Below, one piece after another: positions 1 through 9,570 of a DNA stretch of 64,000 nucleotides. The number at the start of each line of letters is the position of its first letter. Position 1 is the stretch's first letter. The notes beneath the pieces are model-generated. The model was not told the origin of the DNA and made no database searches. It was given only the letters and a program-made list of their open reading frames with translations. Both the position numbers and the translations under genes were made by a program. This stretch comes from Sphingomonas sp. GC_Shp_5 (GTDB lineage Bacteria > Pseudomonadota > Alphaproteobacteria > Sphingomonadales > Sphingomonadaceae): positions 1 to 64,000 of the forward strand of contig NZ_JALNUP010000005.1 of NCBI RefSeq assembly GCF_026540855.1, read 5' to 3'.

Positions 1-111
1 CCGACGCTCTATCCAACCCTCCTTGCTAGAAGGGCGATCAGAGCGCCTTATCTGTGGTGACCGAGAAGCGAGCCGTGTGGTCCGTCGCTGCGGTGACGTC
101 CCTCTAGGGGG
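1..111. other. left-edge non-coding stretch
   Basis: No gene, tRNA or clear terminator was recognised here. If the flippase that follows starts at its second candidate codon (position 223), the non-coding stretch reaches 222 and would hold that gene's promoter. I could not pick out a convincing promoter. Confidence 0.4.
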
Positions 112-1716
112 GTGATCCAAAGCCGTCAAACGCTTTTTGGCAGATTTCTGACATCAGCCGAAAAATCCGCGGTTTTCTGCGGCTTTACGGGTTGTGAACA
201 GCTGGCCCCTATCGCCGTGCCGGTGAACAGCACGACGAATCACGCCGGCCGACCGGCAGAATCGCTGACCAGCCAGGTACGCCGGGCCGTGATCTGGCGC
301 TCCGGCAGCCAGATCCTTGCCCAGAGCGTACAATGGGTAGCGACCTTCCTGGTGATCCGCATCCTCAACCCGCAAGATTATGGCCTCTATGCCATGACCG
401 GCGTGGTGCTGGTGTTCCTCAACATGCTCAATGGCTATGGGCTCGCGAGCGGCCTGATCCGCGACGAGACGGTGACGCCGCTTCACATCCGGCAGTTGTT
501 CGGCATGCTCATTGTCGTCAACGGCGGGCTGGCGCTGGCGCAATTGCTGCTCGCCCCGCTCGCCGCGGCCTATTACCGCCAGCCCGAGGTGGCGCAGCTG
601 CTGCGCGTCCAGGCACTGCTGTACGCGACGACGCCATTTTCGGCGCTGTCTTATGCCCTGCTCAGCCGGCGGATGGATTTTCGCCGCCAGGCCGCCGCCA
701 ACATCGCCGGGGCGATGGCCGGCGCGGCGACCGCGCTCACCGGCGCGCTGGCCGGTCTTGGCGTGTGGACCTTGGTGTTCGCGCCGCTCGCGCTCTACCT
801 CGTGAGGGCGACCATGCTCACCTGGGGCGCGCGCGCATTGATGTGGCCGAGCTTCGATTTCCGCGGCACCCGCCACCTCGTCGGCTTCGGCGGGGCGATG
901 GCGACCGGCCAATTCTTCTGGTTCCTGCAGAGCCAGGCCGATGTGTTCATCGCCGGACGCTGGTTCGATCCCCACCGGCTCGGCATCTACACCACCGCCT
1001 TGTTCCTCGCCCAGGTGTTCGTCTCCAAGATCGTGCCGCCGCTCAACGAGGTCGCGTTCAGCGCCTATGCGCGTATCCAGCACGACCAGCAGGCGATCGG
1101 CGCCGCCTTCGTGCGCGCGGTGCGGATCATCATGGTCGCGGCGATGCCCTTCTATCTTGGCCTGGCCGCCACCGCCGAGCCGCTGGTGCTGACCATGCTC
1201 GGCACCAAATGGGCGGACGCGGTGCCAGTGGTTTGGCTGCTCGCGCTCGCCATGCCGTTCATGACGCTGCAGGTGCTCTACTCGCCCGCGTGCGACGCGC
1301 AGGGGCGCCCCGGCATCGCCGCGCGCAACGGCGCCGGCGGCGCCGCGATCCTGGCGACAGCGTTCCTGGTAGGGGTGCGCTGGGGCCCCGAGGGCCTCGC
1401 CTGGAGCTGGCTGGCCGCCTATCCGCTCTATCTCGCGATCAGCAGCTGGCGGTCGCTGCCGGTGATCGGGGCGAGCCCGCGCGCGCTGGCGGCGGCGATC
1501 GCCCCCGCGGTGGGCGCGGCCTTGGTGATGGGCGTCATCGTCCACCTCGCCGATCTCGCGCTGGTGGCCGCGGTGCCCGCCATCCCGCCGCCGCTGCGGC
1601 TCGCCGTTCTCGTCGCGATCGGCGCCGTGGTCTATGGCGGCTGGATGCTGCTGCTGGCGCGCGCGACCATGCGCGAGCTGATCAAGGTGATCCGCAAGCA
1701 GCCGCTGCCGGGCTGA
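112..1716 (+). CDS. Wzx-like polysaccharide/lipid-linked oligosaccharide flippase
   Basis: Predicted inner-membrane flippase of the polysaccharide transporter (MOP) superfamily, expected to move lipid-linked sugar units across the membrane for surface polysaccharide assembly. The 534-residue frame is almost entirely hydrophobic with about a dozen membrane segments. It contains the family-typical early segment around residues 55-110 (QILAQSVQWVATFLVIRIL, then LNPQDYGLYAM). The first codon is GTG at 112; a second GTG at 223 gives 497 residues and starts closer to the first conserved part (SQVRRAVIWRSGSQ), so the first 37 residues are doubtful. No strong ribosome site decides it. It converges on the CBS gene. 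No glycosyltransferase adjoins it inside the window, so the substrate is unknown. Confidence 0.8.
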   Translation: MIQSRQTLFGRFLTSAEKSAVFCGFTGCEQLAPIAVPVNSTTNHAGRPAESLTSQVRRAVIWRSGSQILAQSVQWVATFLVIRILNPQDYGLYAMTGVVLVFLNMLNGYGLASGLIRDETVTPLHIRQLFGMLIVVNGGLALAQLLLAPLAAAYYRQPEVAQLLRVQALLYATTPFSALSYALLSRRMDFRRQAAANIAGAMAGAATALTGALAGLGVWTLVFAPLALYLVRATMLTWGARALMWPSFDFRGTRHLVGFGGAMATGQFFWFLQSQADVFIAGRWFDPHRLGIYTTALFLAQVFVSKIVPPLNEVAFSAYARIQHDQQAIGAAFVRAVRIIMVAAMPFYLGLAATAEPLVLTMLGTKWADAVPVVWLLALAMPFMTLQVLYSPACDAQGRPGIAARNGAGGAAILATAFLVGVRWGPEGLAWSWLAAYPLYLAISSWRSLPVIGASPRALAAAIAPAVGAALVMGVIVHLADLALVAAVPAIPPPLRLAVLVAIGAVVYGGWMLLLARATMRELIKVIRKQPLPG

Positions 1717-1743
1717 GCAGCCCGCCAGCGCCGTGCCGCCCGA

Positions 1744-2172
1744 TCAACTGCCCTGGATATAGTCGCGCATCGCCGCCGCATCGGCCTCGATCTGGTCGAT
1801 GCGAAATTTGACGAGGTCGCCGATCGAGACGACGCCGACCAGCCGCTCCTCCACTACCACCGGCAGGTGACGGATCCGCCGCCGCGTCATCAGCGACAGC
1901 GCGCCGAGCACCGCATGGTCGGGCGCGACACTCTCCACCGGCGAGGTCATCACCGCGGACACCGGCATGGCGAGCGCATCGGCGCCCTTGGCCGCGAGGC
2001 AGTGGATGACGTCGCGTTCGGAGAAGATGCCGATTACCGCCTCGCCATCCAACACCGGCATCGCGCCGATCCGTCGCTCGGCGAGCAGCGCCACTGCCTG
2101 CGCCACCGTTGCCGCGCCGGTGAGCGATACCACCGCATCACCCTTGCCGCGCAGAATCGCTGCGATCGTCAT
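1744..2172 (-). CDS. CBS domain-containing protein
   Basis: A 142-residue protein made of two tandem CBS domains (about residues 8-60 and 72-130) and nothing else. CBS pairs bind adenosyl nucleotides and usually regulate a partner. Repeated elements such as GIFSERDVIHCL in the first domain and GVVSIGDLVKFRIDQ in the second are the classic ends of CBS motifs. Stand-alone proteins of this kind are frequent in alphaproteobacteria and are often called inosine monophosphate dehydrogenase-related, but no catalytic domain is present. The gene is single, convergent with the flippase, and followed upstream by a 157-base gap. Confidence 0.85.
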   Translation of the reverse strand: MTIAAILRGKGDAVVSLTGAATVAQAVALLAERRIGAMPVLDGEAVIGIFSERDVIHCLAAKGADALAMPVSAVMTSPVESVAPDHAVLGALSLMTRRRIRHLPVVVEERLVGVVSIGDLVKFRIDQIEADAAAMRDYIQGS

Positions 2173-2257
2173 CTCGACCTCTCCTTATGTTTGGGGAGAT
2201 GAGATCATGTTTGCAGCGCCATGGCAAAGCCTTCGCGCGTCCAGGCCCTCCCCATGA

Positions 2258-2292
2258 CAAAGGGCCGGCCCTTCGCAGGACCGGCCCTCTAT
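2258..2292 (-). terminator. hairpin terminator after the DUF4167 gene
   Basis: An 8-bp GC-rich inverted repeat (2261-2268 AGGGCCGG with 2281-2288 CCGGCCCT) lies about 40 bases after the stop of the minus-strand DUF4167 gene. On that strand it is followed by a short TTTGT run, which fits an intrinsic terminator. Confidence 0.6.
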
Positions 2293-2329
2293 CTAGGCGC
2301 AGGTGGCATCCGCGGATGCCGGCAGCGGA

Positions 2330-3403
2330 TTACTCCGCCGCGGGTGCTTCCACGGTCGCGCGCGGGGTGCGGCGACGGCGCGGCTTGGGCGCTTCCTCGG
2401 CATCGTTGGCCGCGGCGATGTTGAGCGACGGCGGCAGGCGATCGGCCTCGAAGCCGTTGCTTTCGCCACCGGCATCGGTCGCCTGCGGCGCCGGCGCGCC
2501 GGCGTCGCCATCGGCCGCAACTACCGGCTGCGCATCACGCCGCGGCCGACCGCGACGGGGACGCTGCAGCGGCGCATCGGCTTCGAGCACGGTCTCGGCG
2601 CGGTCGACCAGCGACTCGCCTTCCGCGAGCGGATCCGACCGGCGCTGACCGGCGACCTCGACGGGCTGCTCCTGCTCGAACCGCGGGCGGCGCAGCGGGC
2701 GTTCTTCGCGGGGGCGGTCCTCACGGGGCCGATCCTCACGCGGGGCACGCTCGGCGCGCTCCTCGCGGGGACCACGCTCGTCACGGGCGACGCGATCCTC
2801 ATGCGGCGCACGGTCCTCGCGGGGAGCCTCCCGGTTACCGCCTCGATCTTCCCAATTGCTTCGTGGCTGGCGCGGCTGGTCGCCGTCCTGCGCGGCGCGG
2901 CGCGGTGGCTGGCGATCCTGGCGGTCGTCGCGAGCCGGGCGGTCGTCGCGGGCCTGACGGTCATCCCGCGGGCGGTCATCGCGCGACTGGCGATCGTTGC
3001 GCTCCTGACGGTCGTCGCGGCTGTCGCCGTCCTGCTCGCCGGCGCGGATCGGCTCGCCTTCGTCGCCATAATCGTCGTCGCCATCGAGCTCGAACGGCTG
3101 CTGGCGGCGCGGCTGCTGGTCCTCGAACCGGCCACGCTGGTCGGCGATCACACGGAAATAGTGATCGGCGAACTGCAGATAATATTCGGTGTTGACCCGG
3201 TCGCCCTGACGCTGCGCATCGCTGGCGAGATTCTTGTACTTCTCGAACAGCTGATTGGCATTGCCGCGTGCGCGGCTGTCGATCCGGTTGCCATTGTCGG
3301 GACGACCCTGGCCGCCACCCTGACGCGGAGCGCCACCACCACCGTTATTATTATTGTTGCCGCCACGACCGCGACGACGGCCGTTCTGCCGATTGTTGAT
3401 CAA
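2330..3403 (-). CDS. DUF4167 domain-containing protein
   Basis: A 357-residue, very basic and low-complexity protein. Residues 1-40 are Asn/Gly/Arg-rich. Residues about 40-95 form the conserved DUF4167 core (RGNANQLFEKYKNLASDAQR, then VNTEYYLQFADHYFRVI), which is typical of alphaproteobacteria. The rest is a long disordered tail with many RDDRQ, REDRP and PREERPL repeats, ending in a short basic segment (KPRRRRTPR). The composition suggests RNA or ribosome binding, but the biochemical role is not known. It lies downstream of prmC-prfA-hisS on the same strand after a 263-base gap, so it probably has its own promoter. Confidence 0.85.
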   Translation of the reverse strand: MINNRQNGRRRGRGGNNNNNGGGGAPRQGGGQGRPDNGNRIDSRARGNANQLFEKYKNLASDAQRQGDRVNTEYYLQFADHYFRVIADQRGRFEDQQPRRQQPFELDGDDDYGDEGEPIRAGEQDGDSRDDRQERNDRQSRDDRPRDDRQARDDRPARDDRQDRQPPRRAAQDGDQPRQPRSNWEDRGGNREAPREDRAPHEDRVARDERGPREERAERAPREDRPREDRPREERPLRRPRFEQEQPVEVAGQRRSDPLAEGESLVDRAETVLEADAPLQRPRRGRPRRDAQPVVAADGDAGAPAPQATDAGGESNGFEADRLPPSLNIAAANDAEEAPKPRRRRTPRATVEAPAAE

Positions 3404-3666
3404 GCTAATGTCCCATGATCAGAGTGTGTGGTGTTCAAAACCAAGTCTGGCCTTTTCCCGGTACCGCGGTGCAATCCTTCGGGCATCGCCTCAGGCGCCA
3501 AGCGCTTGCGGTCGAGCCTGCCGCGACCGCCGGGAGCAGCGGTTGCATGACAAAGGATGCGGGCCATCGCCCTTTATTCAACCAACAATGGTGAAGATGC
3601 GTGCCCCGTCTCATCATTAGCGGGCGGCGGGCCGGTCCGACAAGTGAAATATTGGGGTGCGGCGGT
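3404..3666. other. intergenic region upstream of the DUF4167 gene
   Basis: This 263-base gap separates prmC from the DUF4167 gene, both on the minus strand. It should hold the prmC-operon end and the DUF4167 promoter. I see no conserved RNA structure or gene in it. Confidence 0.4.
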
Positions 3667-4500
3667 TCAATTGCAAGGTGTGGCGACAAGGCACCGGTTG
3701 CGCCCGCCGAAATCCTGGCGGACGGCGACGGCAAACCCCTCTGCCGCGAGCAGCGCGGTGACGCTGGCCGCCTGGGTGTGGCCGATCTCGATCGCCGCGC
3801 AGCCGCCCGGCGCGATCAGCCGGGCGAGTTGCGGCGCGAGCAGGCGATAGTCGTCGAGCCCGTCGGCGCCGGCAAACAGCGCGCCACCCGGCTCGTAGCG
3901 CGCGACCTCGGCCGGCAGGACTTCCGCCGTGCCGATATAGGGCGGGTTGGCGAGCACCAGATCGAAGCGCGCGTCGATCGCCGCGGCCCAGTGCCCGATC
4001 GCGACATGCGCCCGGCCTTGCAGGCCGAGCGCGGCGGCATTGGCGCGGGCATAGCCCAGCGCCGCGGCGGAGCGGTCGATGCCAAGCCCGATCGCGGCGG
4101 GCCATTCGTCGAGCGCGGCGAGCAGCAGCGTGCCGGGGCCGGTGCCGAGATCGAGCACGCTTGCCGGCGCACCGCTGCCGAAATGCGCGGCGGCAGCGAT
4201 CAGCAGGGTCTCGCTGTCGGCACGCGGCACCAGCGCGCCGGGGCCGACCGCAAGGTCGATGCTCCAGAAGCCGCGGCTGCCGGTGATATAGGCAATCGGC
4301 TCGTGCGCCTCCCGGCGCGCGACCAGCGCCGCGAACCCGGGCGGCACCGGGCGATCGAGATCGAGCAGCAGCCGATTTCGCACGATGCCGAGCGCGTGTG
4401 CCATCAGCAGCTCGGCATCGAGCCGGGGCGTGGCGGAGAAGCCGAACCGCGCGGCAGCCTCGGCCAGCGCGGCGTGGAGGGTCACGGGGTCCGGTGCCAC
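3667..4500 (-). CDS. prmC: peptide chain release factor N5-glutamine methyltransferase PrmC
   Basis: Methylates the glutamine of the GGQ motif in release factors using S-adenosylmethionine. The 277-residue protein has a helical N-terminal substrate-recognition part, a PRADSETL element at 92-99 (family PRxDTE), the SAM-binding loop DLGTGPG at 117-123 and the catalytic NPPY motif at 185-188. The length matches the family. It lies 17 bases after prfA, whose product is its substrate, and on the same strand, the usual prfA-prmC arrangement. Confidence 0.95.
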   Translation of the reverse strand: MAPDPVTLHAALAEAAARFGFSATPRLDAELLMAHALGIVRNRLLLDLDRPVPPGFAALVARREAHEPIAYITGSRGFWSIDLAVGPGALVPRADSETLLIAAAAHFGSGAPASVLDLGTGPGTLLLAALDEWPAAIGLGIDRSAAALGYARANAAALGLQGRAHVAIGHWAAAIDARFDLVLANPPYIGTAEVLPAEVARYEPGGALFAGADGLDDYRLLAPQLARLIAPGGCAAIEIGHTQAASVTALLAAEGFAVAVRQDFGGRNRCLVATPCN

Positions 4501-4517
4501 GATCCTGTCACTGCCCC

Positions 4518-5594
4518 TCAGGCATCGAGGCTGGCCAGCCGCTCCGCCTCATCCTCGGCGATCAGCGCGCCGATCAGTTCGCCCATCTCGCCCTGCATGA
4601 TCTCGGGCAGCCGGTGCAGCGTCAGGTTGATGCGGTGATCGGTGACGCGGCCTTGCGGGAAATTATAGGTGCGGATCCGCTCCGAGCGGTCGCCCGAGCC
4701 GACCATCGACTTGCGCGCGCCCGCCCGCTCCGAGGCGAGCCGCTCGCGCTCGGCCTCGTACAGCCGGGTGCGCAGCACCTTCATCGCCTTGGCCTTGTTC
4801 TTGTGCTGCGATTTCTCATCCTGCTGGATCACCACCAGCCCGCTCGGCAGGTGGGTGATGCGCACCGCGCTGTCGGTGGTGTTGACCGACTGGCCGCCGG
4901 GCCCGGACGAGCGATAGACGTCGATGCGCAGGTCCTTGTCCTCGATGCGGACATCGACCTCCTCGGCCTCGGGCAGCACCGCCACCGTCGCCGCCGAGGT
5001 GTGGATCCGCCCGCCCGCTTCGGTCGCCGGCACGCGCTGGACGCGATGGACGCCGGATTCGAACTTCAGCCGCGCGAACACGCCCTGGCCAGTCACGCTC
5101 GCCACCGCTTCCTTGAACCCGCCCGCATCCGATGACGACGACGAGATCAGCTCGACCCGCCAGCCCTGCCCTTCCGCATAGCGCTGGTACATGCGGAACA
5201 GGTCGCCGGCGAACAGCGCCGCCTCGTCGCCGCCGGTGCCGGCGCGAATCTCGAGCATCGCGGCGCGCTCGTCGGCGGCGTCACGCGGCAGCAGCGCGAG
5301 CGCGAGCCGGCGGTCCGCCGCCTCGAGCGCGGCGCGATTGTCGTGCAGCTCCTCGGCCGCCATCGCGCGCAGTTCATCGTCGTCGGCATCCTCGGCCATA
5401 TAGGCGAGGCTGTCGGCCTCCTGGCGCAGCCGCCGCACCTCGCCCGCCGCCTGCGCGACCGGCTCGAGCTCGGCATATTCCTTCGAGACCTGAACAAAGC
5501 GGTCGGACGGCAGCTCGCCGGTCGCCATCAGCGCCTGCAGCTCGTCGCGGCGCGCCTCGATCTGGGCGATGCGATCGGGGGAGATGGCGGTCAT
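4518..5594 (-). CDS. prfA: peptide chain release factor 1
   Basis: Recognises UAA and UAG stop codons and triggers peptide release on the ribosome. The 358 residues have the normal family length. The codon-recognition tripeptide PAT is at 189-191 (release factor 1 type, rather than the SPF of release factor 2), and the catalytic GGQ is at 233-235 within [14 protein letters not shown]. The start overlaps the hisS stop by 4 bases (5591-5594), suggesting translational coupling in a hisS-prfA-prmC operon. Confidence 0.97.
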   Translation of the reverse strand: MTAISPDRIAQIEARRDELQALMATGELPSDRFVQVSKEYAELEPVAQAAGEVRRLRQEADSLAYMAEDADDDELRAMAAEELHDNRAALEAADRRLALALLPRDAADERAAMLEIRAGTGGDEAALFAGDLFRMYQRYAEGQGWRVELISSSSSDAGGFKEAVASVTGQGVFARLKFESGVHRVQRVPATEAGGRIHTSAATVAVLPEAEEVDVRIEDKDLRIDVYRSSGPGGQSVNTTDSAVRITHLPSGLVVIQQDEKSQHKNKAKAMKVLRTRLYEAERERLASERAGARKSMVGSGDRSERIRTYNFPQGRVTDHRINLTLHRLPEIMQGEMGELIGALIAEDEAERLASLDA

Positions 5595-6841
5595 GCGCCA
5601 GCCAGCAGCGGCTCGATGATCGCGGCGACGCGATCGATCTCCGCAGTCTCCGTGCCATAGCCCCTCTGCGAGAATCCGATCACGTCGTCCGCCTGCCTGA
5701 GCGTTACGATCTGCCGTGGCGCCAGCTTCAGCGCGCGATCGAACCGCTTTCGCGGGCTGCCAGTGACGACGACTTCCGCCCTCAGTCCCGCGCGCCGCAG
5801 GGCCGCCGTCGTTGCCATCGCCGATTGGCTCGTTGCAGCATCCTCGGCAATCACCGCCACGTCGAGGATCTCGACTGCTGGCTCGTCGATCAGCATCGCC
5901 AGCCGCTCGACCCCGGCCGCCCAGCCGACCCCGGGCGTTTCCGCGCCGCCGAGCGAGCCGATCAGCCCGTCATAGCGGCCGCCGGCGAGCACCGTACCCT
6001 GCGCGCCGAGCCGGTCGGTGACGAACTCGAACGCGGTGTGGCGGTAATAATCGAGCCCGCGCACCAGCCGCGCGTTGCGCGTCCAGGCGACGCCGGCGGC
6101 GTCGAGCCCGGCGGTGACGGCATCGAAGAAGGCGCGCGCCTCGGGCGTCAGATAGGCATCGATGTCCGGCGCGGCATCGGCGATCGGCCGGTCGCGCGGG
6201 TCCTTGGAATCGAGGATCCGCATCGGATTCTTCTCGAGCCGGGTCAGGCTGTCCTCGGACAAGTCGGCCCGATGGCTCTCGAAATGCGCCACCAGCGCAT
6301 CGCGCCACGCGTCGCGCGTCGCGGCATCGCCCAGCGTGTTGAGCTGCAGCGTCACGCCGTCGGCAATGCCGAGCTCGCGCAGCAGCTGATCCGCCATCAC
6401 CAGCAATTCGACATCGGCGGCGGGCTCGGCGGCACCGATCACCTCGGCATCGATCTGGTGGAACTGGCGATAGCGGCCCTTCTGCGGCCGCTCGTAGCGG
6501 AACACCGCGCCGCTGGTGGCGATCTTCATCGGTGCATGCTGCTGCCAGCCCTCGGTGAGGAAGGCGCGGGCGATGCCGGCGGTGAATTCGGGCCGCAGCG
6601 TGAGCATGTCGCCGCCGCGATCGGGGAAGGTGTACATCTCCTTGGAGACGACATCGGTGGTCTCGCCGATCGAGCGCGCGAACACGTCGGTCGATTCGAA
6701 CACCGGCACGTCGACGCGCGCGAAACAGTAGAGCGCGCGAACCCGCTCGAACGTGGCGAGCACGTGCGCGAAGCGACGCTGCTCGTCGCCAACAATATCC
6801 TGGGTGCCGCGCACGCGCCGCGGGGTCTCTATTCGGGCCAT
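5591..6841 (-). CDS. hisS: histidyl-tRNA synthetase
   Basis: Class II aminoacyl-tRNA synthetase that charges tRNA-His. The 416-residue protein shows motif 2 around 115-136 ([18 protein letters not shown]), the histidine-specific motif LVRGLDYY at 259-266, motif 3 ([14 protein letters not shown]) and a C-terminal anticodon-binding domain from about residue 325. It is the first gene of the hisS-prfA-prmC operon. A 51-base gap separates it from the divergent DUF1345 gene. Confidence 0.97.
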   Translation of the reverse strand: MARIETPRRVRGTQDIVGDEQRRFAHVLATFERVRALYCFARVDVPVFESTDVFARSIGETTDVVSKEMYTFPDRGGDMLTLRPEFTAGIARAFLTEGWQQHAPMKIATSGAVFRYERPQKGRYRQFHQIDAEVIGAAEPAADVELLVMADQLLRELGIADGVTLQLNTLGDAATRDAWRDALVAHFESHRADLSEDSLTRLEKNPMRILDSKDPRDRPIADAAPDIDAYLTPEARAFFDAVTAGLDAAGVAWTRNARLVRGLDYYRHTAFEFVTDRLGAQGTVLAGGRYDGLIGSLGGAETPGVGWAAGVERLAMLIDEPAVEILDVAVIAEDAATSQSAMATTAALRRAGLRAEVVVTGSPRKRFDRALKLAPRQIVTLRQADDVIGFSQRGYGTETAEIDRVAAIIEPLLAGA

Positions 6842-6892
6842 AAGTGGCGGGTATCTAGGCGAGGTGCGCCCGAAGCGCTAGCGCTAGCCGCC

Positions 6893-7540
6893 ATGACCAC
6901 ACAGCAACGTTTCTGGGGTATCGGCAAGCGCATCGCGCCCCCGCGGTTCGTGATGTTTGCGCTGCTCTTCGCCGCAGGGCTGGCTGGGCTGATCCCGCTG
7001 CTCGGCAAGGGCCGCGGCACGATGACCGCGTTCGACATCGCCGCCTTCATCTTCCTGGTGTCGCTCGCCACGCTGTTCCGCCACGGCGAGGCGGAGAAGA
7101 TGCGCCGCACCGCGCGCGGCAACGACGCCAATCGCGCGGTGCTGCTCGGCATCACCGGGGTGACGATGATCGTGATCCTCGTCGCGGTCGCGGCCGAGCT
7201 CAAGGGCAAGAACGATGCAATCGCGATCGGGCTGGTGATCGCCACCCTCGCGCTCGCCTGGCTGTTCTCCAACATGGTCTATGCGCTGCATTACGCGCAT
7301 TTGTTCTACAGCGAGGCAGACGGCAAGGATGCCGCCGGGCTCGACTTCCCCGAGTGCGACGAGCCCGATTACTGGGACTTCCTCTATTTCAGCTACACGC
7401 TGGGGATGACCTTCCAGACCTCGGACGTGTCGATCAAGACCCGCCAGCTGCGCCGGGTGGCGATCGGGCAATGCCTGGCGGCGTTCGTGTTCAACCTCGG
7501 CGTGCTCGCCTTCACCATCAACGTCATCGGCGGCGGCTGA
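6893..7540 (+). CDS. DUF1345 domain-containing membrane protein
   Basis: A 215-residue protein with about five membrane segments (near 18-37, 45-60, 83-102, 112-130 and 190-212). The conserved block FPECDEPDYWDFLYFSYTLGMTFQTSDV lies between the fourth and last segments and marks the DUF1345 family. This block somewhat resembles the ion-channel fold (YFSYTLGMTFQ), but no channel function is shown. ATG at 6893 is the first start before the hydrophobic core; reading further upstream would run through hisS on the other strand. The gene is divergent from hisS. Confidence 0.85.
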   Translation: MTTQQRFWGIGKRIAPPRFVMFALLFAAGLAGLIPLLGKGRGTMTAFDIAAFIFLVSLATLFRHGEAEKMRRTARGNDANRAVLLGITGVTMIVILVAVAAELKGKNDAIAIGLVIATLALAWLFSNMVYALHYAHLFYSEADGKDAAGLDFPECDEPDYWDFLYFSYTLGMTFQTSDVSIKTRQLRRVAIGQCLAAFVFNLGVLAFTINVIGGG

Positions 7541-7617
7541 ACGCGACGGCAAAGGGCTGGACGACTGCCCTTTCTGCCGCTCTAACACCTGCGCATTCTC
7601 TTGACCGAAAGCCTTCC

Positions 7618-9549
7618 ATGACCGCCAAGCTGTTCGTCGCGTCCTTGCTCGTGTCCGCTGCATCCCCTGCCCTCGCCCAGGTGCCCGCCGGCAACACCGC
7701 CCCCCAGCCGGTGCCGTTCGTCGACACCATTCCCGAGGCCCAGGACGTCGCCTATCCCGGCGGCACGATCCGGCTCGACGTCGACGCCACCGACACCGAG
7801 CGGGGCATCTTCCAGGTCAAGGAAACGATCCCCGTCGCCAAGAGCGGGCCGATGGCGCTGCTCTTCCCCAAGTGGCTGCCCGGCAACCATTCGCCCACCG
7901 GCCAGATCGAGAAGGTCGCCGGGCTGGTGGTCCGCGCCAATGGCCGCGTGGTGCCGTGGACGCGCGATCCGGTCGACGTGTTCGCCTTCCACGTCGACGT
8001 GCCCGCCGGCGCCAAGCGGCTCGACGTTTCCTTCCAGTTCATCTCCGCCACCAAGGGCGACCAGGGGCGGATCACGATGACCCCCAATCTGGTCAGCCTC
8101 CAGCCCAATTCGGTGAGCCTGTATCCGGCCGGCTATTTCACCCGCCAGATCCCGATCCAGATGACGGCGACCTTCCCGGCGGGCTTCACCGCCGCCGGCG
8201 CGGTGCCGGCCAAGCACAGCCAGAGCGCGGCGGGCTCGGTCTACACCTACGACACCACCAATTACGAGATACTGGTCGATTCGCCGGTGCTCGCCGGCCG
8301 CTACGGCAAGGTCTGGCCGCTCAGCCCCAAGGTCAATCTCGACGTCTTCGCCGACAGCCCCGAGCAGCTCGCCGCGACGCCCGAGCAGATCGATGCGCAC
8401 AAGCGCCTGGTCGACCAGGCGGTGAAGACCTTCGGCGCCCAGCATTACGACCATTACGACTTCCTGGTCTCGCTGTCCGACCAGCTCGGCGGCATCGGCC
8501 TCGAGCATCACCGCAGCTCGGAAGACGGCAGCCGCCCCAATTACTTCACCGAATGGGACCAGAACGCGCCGGCGCGCAACCTGCTGCCGCACGAGTTCAC
8601 CCATAGCTGGGACGGCAAGTTCCGCCGCGGCGCCGATCTGTGGACGCCCGACTTCCGCGCGCCGATGCGCGATTCGCTGCTGTGGGTCTACGAAGGCCAG
8701 ACCCAGTTTTGGGGCTATGTGCTCCAGGCGCGCTCGGGGCTCGTCTCCAAGCAGGACACGCTCGACGCTTATGCCGCGATCGCCGGCAATTACGACAATG
8801 CGCCGGCCCGCCAGTGGCGCGACCTGGTCGACACCACCAACGATCCGATCATCTCGCAGCGCCGGCCCAAGGGCTGGACCAGCTGGCAGCGCTCCGAGGA
8901 TTATTACAACGAGGGCCTGATGGTGTGGATGGAGGTGGACGCCATGCTCCGCCAGAAGTCCGGCGGCACCAAGTCGATCGACGATTTCGCCCGCGCCTTC
9001 TTCGGCGTGCGCGACGGCGACTATGGCGAGCTCACCTATACGTTCGACGATGTCGCCGCGACGCTCAACGGCATCGTGTCGTACGACTGGGCCGGCTTCC
9101 TCAACCGCCGGCTGACCGAGACCGGCCAGCCCGCACCGGTCAACGGCTTCGCGATGAACGGCTACAAGCTCGTCTACACCGCCGAACCCACCAAATACTT
9201 CACCGGCCTCGAGAAGACCCGCGGCACCGACGTGACCTATTCGCTCGGCCTGATGATCAACAAGGAAGGCGAGGTCTCGGCCTCGATCTGGGATTCGCCT
9301 GCGTTCAAGGCGGGGATCGATATCGGCACCCAGATCCAGGGCGTCAACGGCGAGGCGTTCAGCCCGGAGCGGATCAAGGCAGCGATCCTCGCGGCCAAGA
9401 CCTCCAAGGAGCCGATCCATCTATTGGTCAAGAATGGAACACGCTTCCGCGACCTTGCCATCGACTATCATGGCGGCCCCCGCTATCCGCGCCTCCAGAA
9501 GGTAGGGAACGGTGATGGCGGCCTCGACAAGCTGCTAATGCCGCGCTGA
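7618..9549 (+). CDS. M61 family metallopeptidase with PDZ domain
   Basis: Secreted or periplasmic glycyl-aminopeptidase-like enzyme. The 643 residues begin with a signal peptide (residues 1-20, ending ASPALAQ). An N-terminal beta domain is followed by the zinc site HEFTHSW, with His325, Glu326 and His329, and a downstream glutamate in VYEGQTQFWG that is the likely third ligand. A PDZ-type domain occupies the C-terminal part (about 540-620, DIGTQIQGVNGEAF). ATG at 7618 directly precedes the signal sequence, which is why it was chosen. It is followed by ppa after 21 bases. Confidence 0.9.
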   Translation: MTAKLFVASLLVSAASPALAQVPAGNTAPQPVPFVDTIPEAQDVAYPGGTIRLDVDATDTERGIFQVKETIPVAKSGPMALLFPKWLPGNHSPTGQIEKVAGLVVRANGRVVPWTRDPVDVFAFHVDVPAGAKRLDVSFQFISATKGDQGRITMTPNLVSLQPNSVSLYPAGYFTRQIPIQMTATFPAGFTAAGAVPAKHSQSAAGSVYTYDTTNYEILVDSPVLAGRYGKVWPLSPKVNLDVFADSPEQLAATPEQIDAHKRLVDQAVKTFGAQHYDHYDFLVSLSDQLGGIGLEHHRSSEDGSRPNYFTEWDQNAPARNLLPHEFTHSWDGKFRRGADLWTPDFRAPMRDSLLWVYEGQTQFWGYVLQARSGLVSKQDTLDAYAAIAGNYDNAPARQWRDLVDTTNDPIISQRRPKGWTSWQRSEDYYNEGLMVWMEVDAMLRQKSGGTKSIDDFARAFFGVRDGDYGELTYTFDDVAATLNGIVSYDWAGFLNRRLTETGQPAPVNGFAMNGYKLVYTAEPTKYFTGLEKTRGTDVTYSLGLMINKEGEVSASIWDSPAFKAGIDIGTQIQGVNGEAFSPERIKAAILAAKTSKEPIHLLVKNGTRFRDLAIDYHGGPRYPRLQKVGNGDGGLDKLLMPR

Positions 9550-9570
9550 TTTCGTGAACAGGAACCAACT

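Noticed and set aside
2690-3010. Tandem near-repeats of about 15-20 bases
   Set aside because: They encode the RDDRQ-like tail of the DUF4167 protein and are imperfect at the DNA level, so they are coding low complexity and not a separate element.
6842-6892. GCGCTAGCGCTAGC direct/inverted repeat in the hisS/DUF1345 gap
   Set aside because: Too short and alternating to distinguish from chance in a high-GC promoter region.
7582-9420. Long open frame antisense to the M61 peptidase gene (over 600 codons)
   Set aside because: High-GC coding sequence keeps antisense frames open; the composition is Arg/Gly/His-rich with no family similarity, and the sense strand has clear zinc and PDZ motifs.
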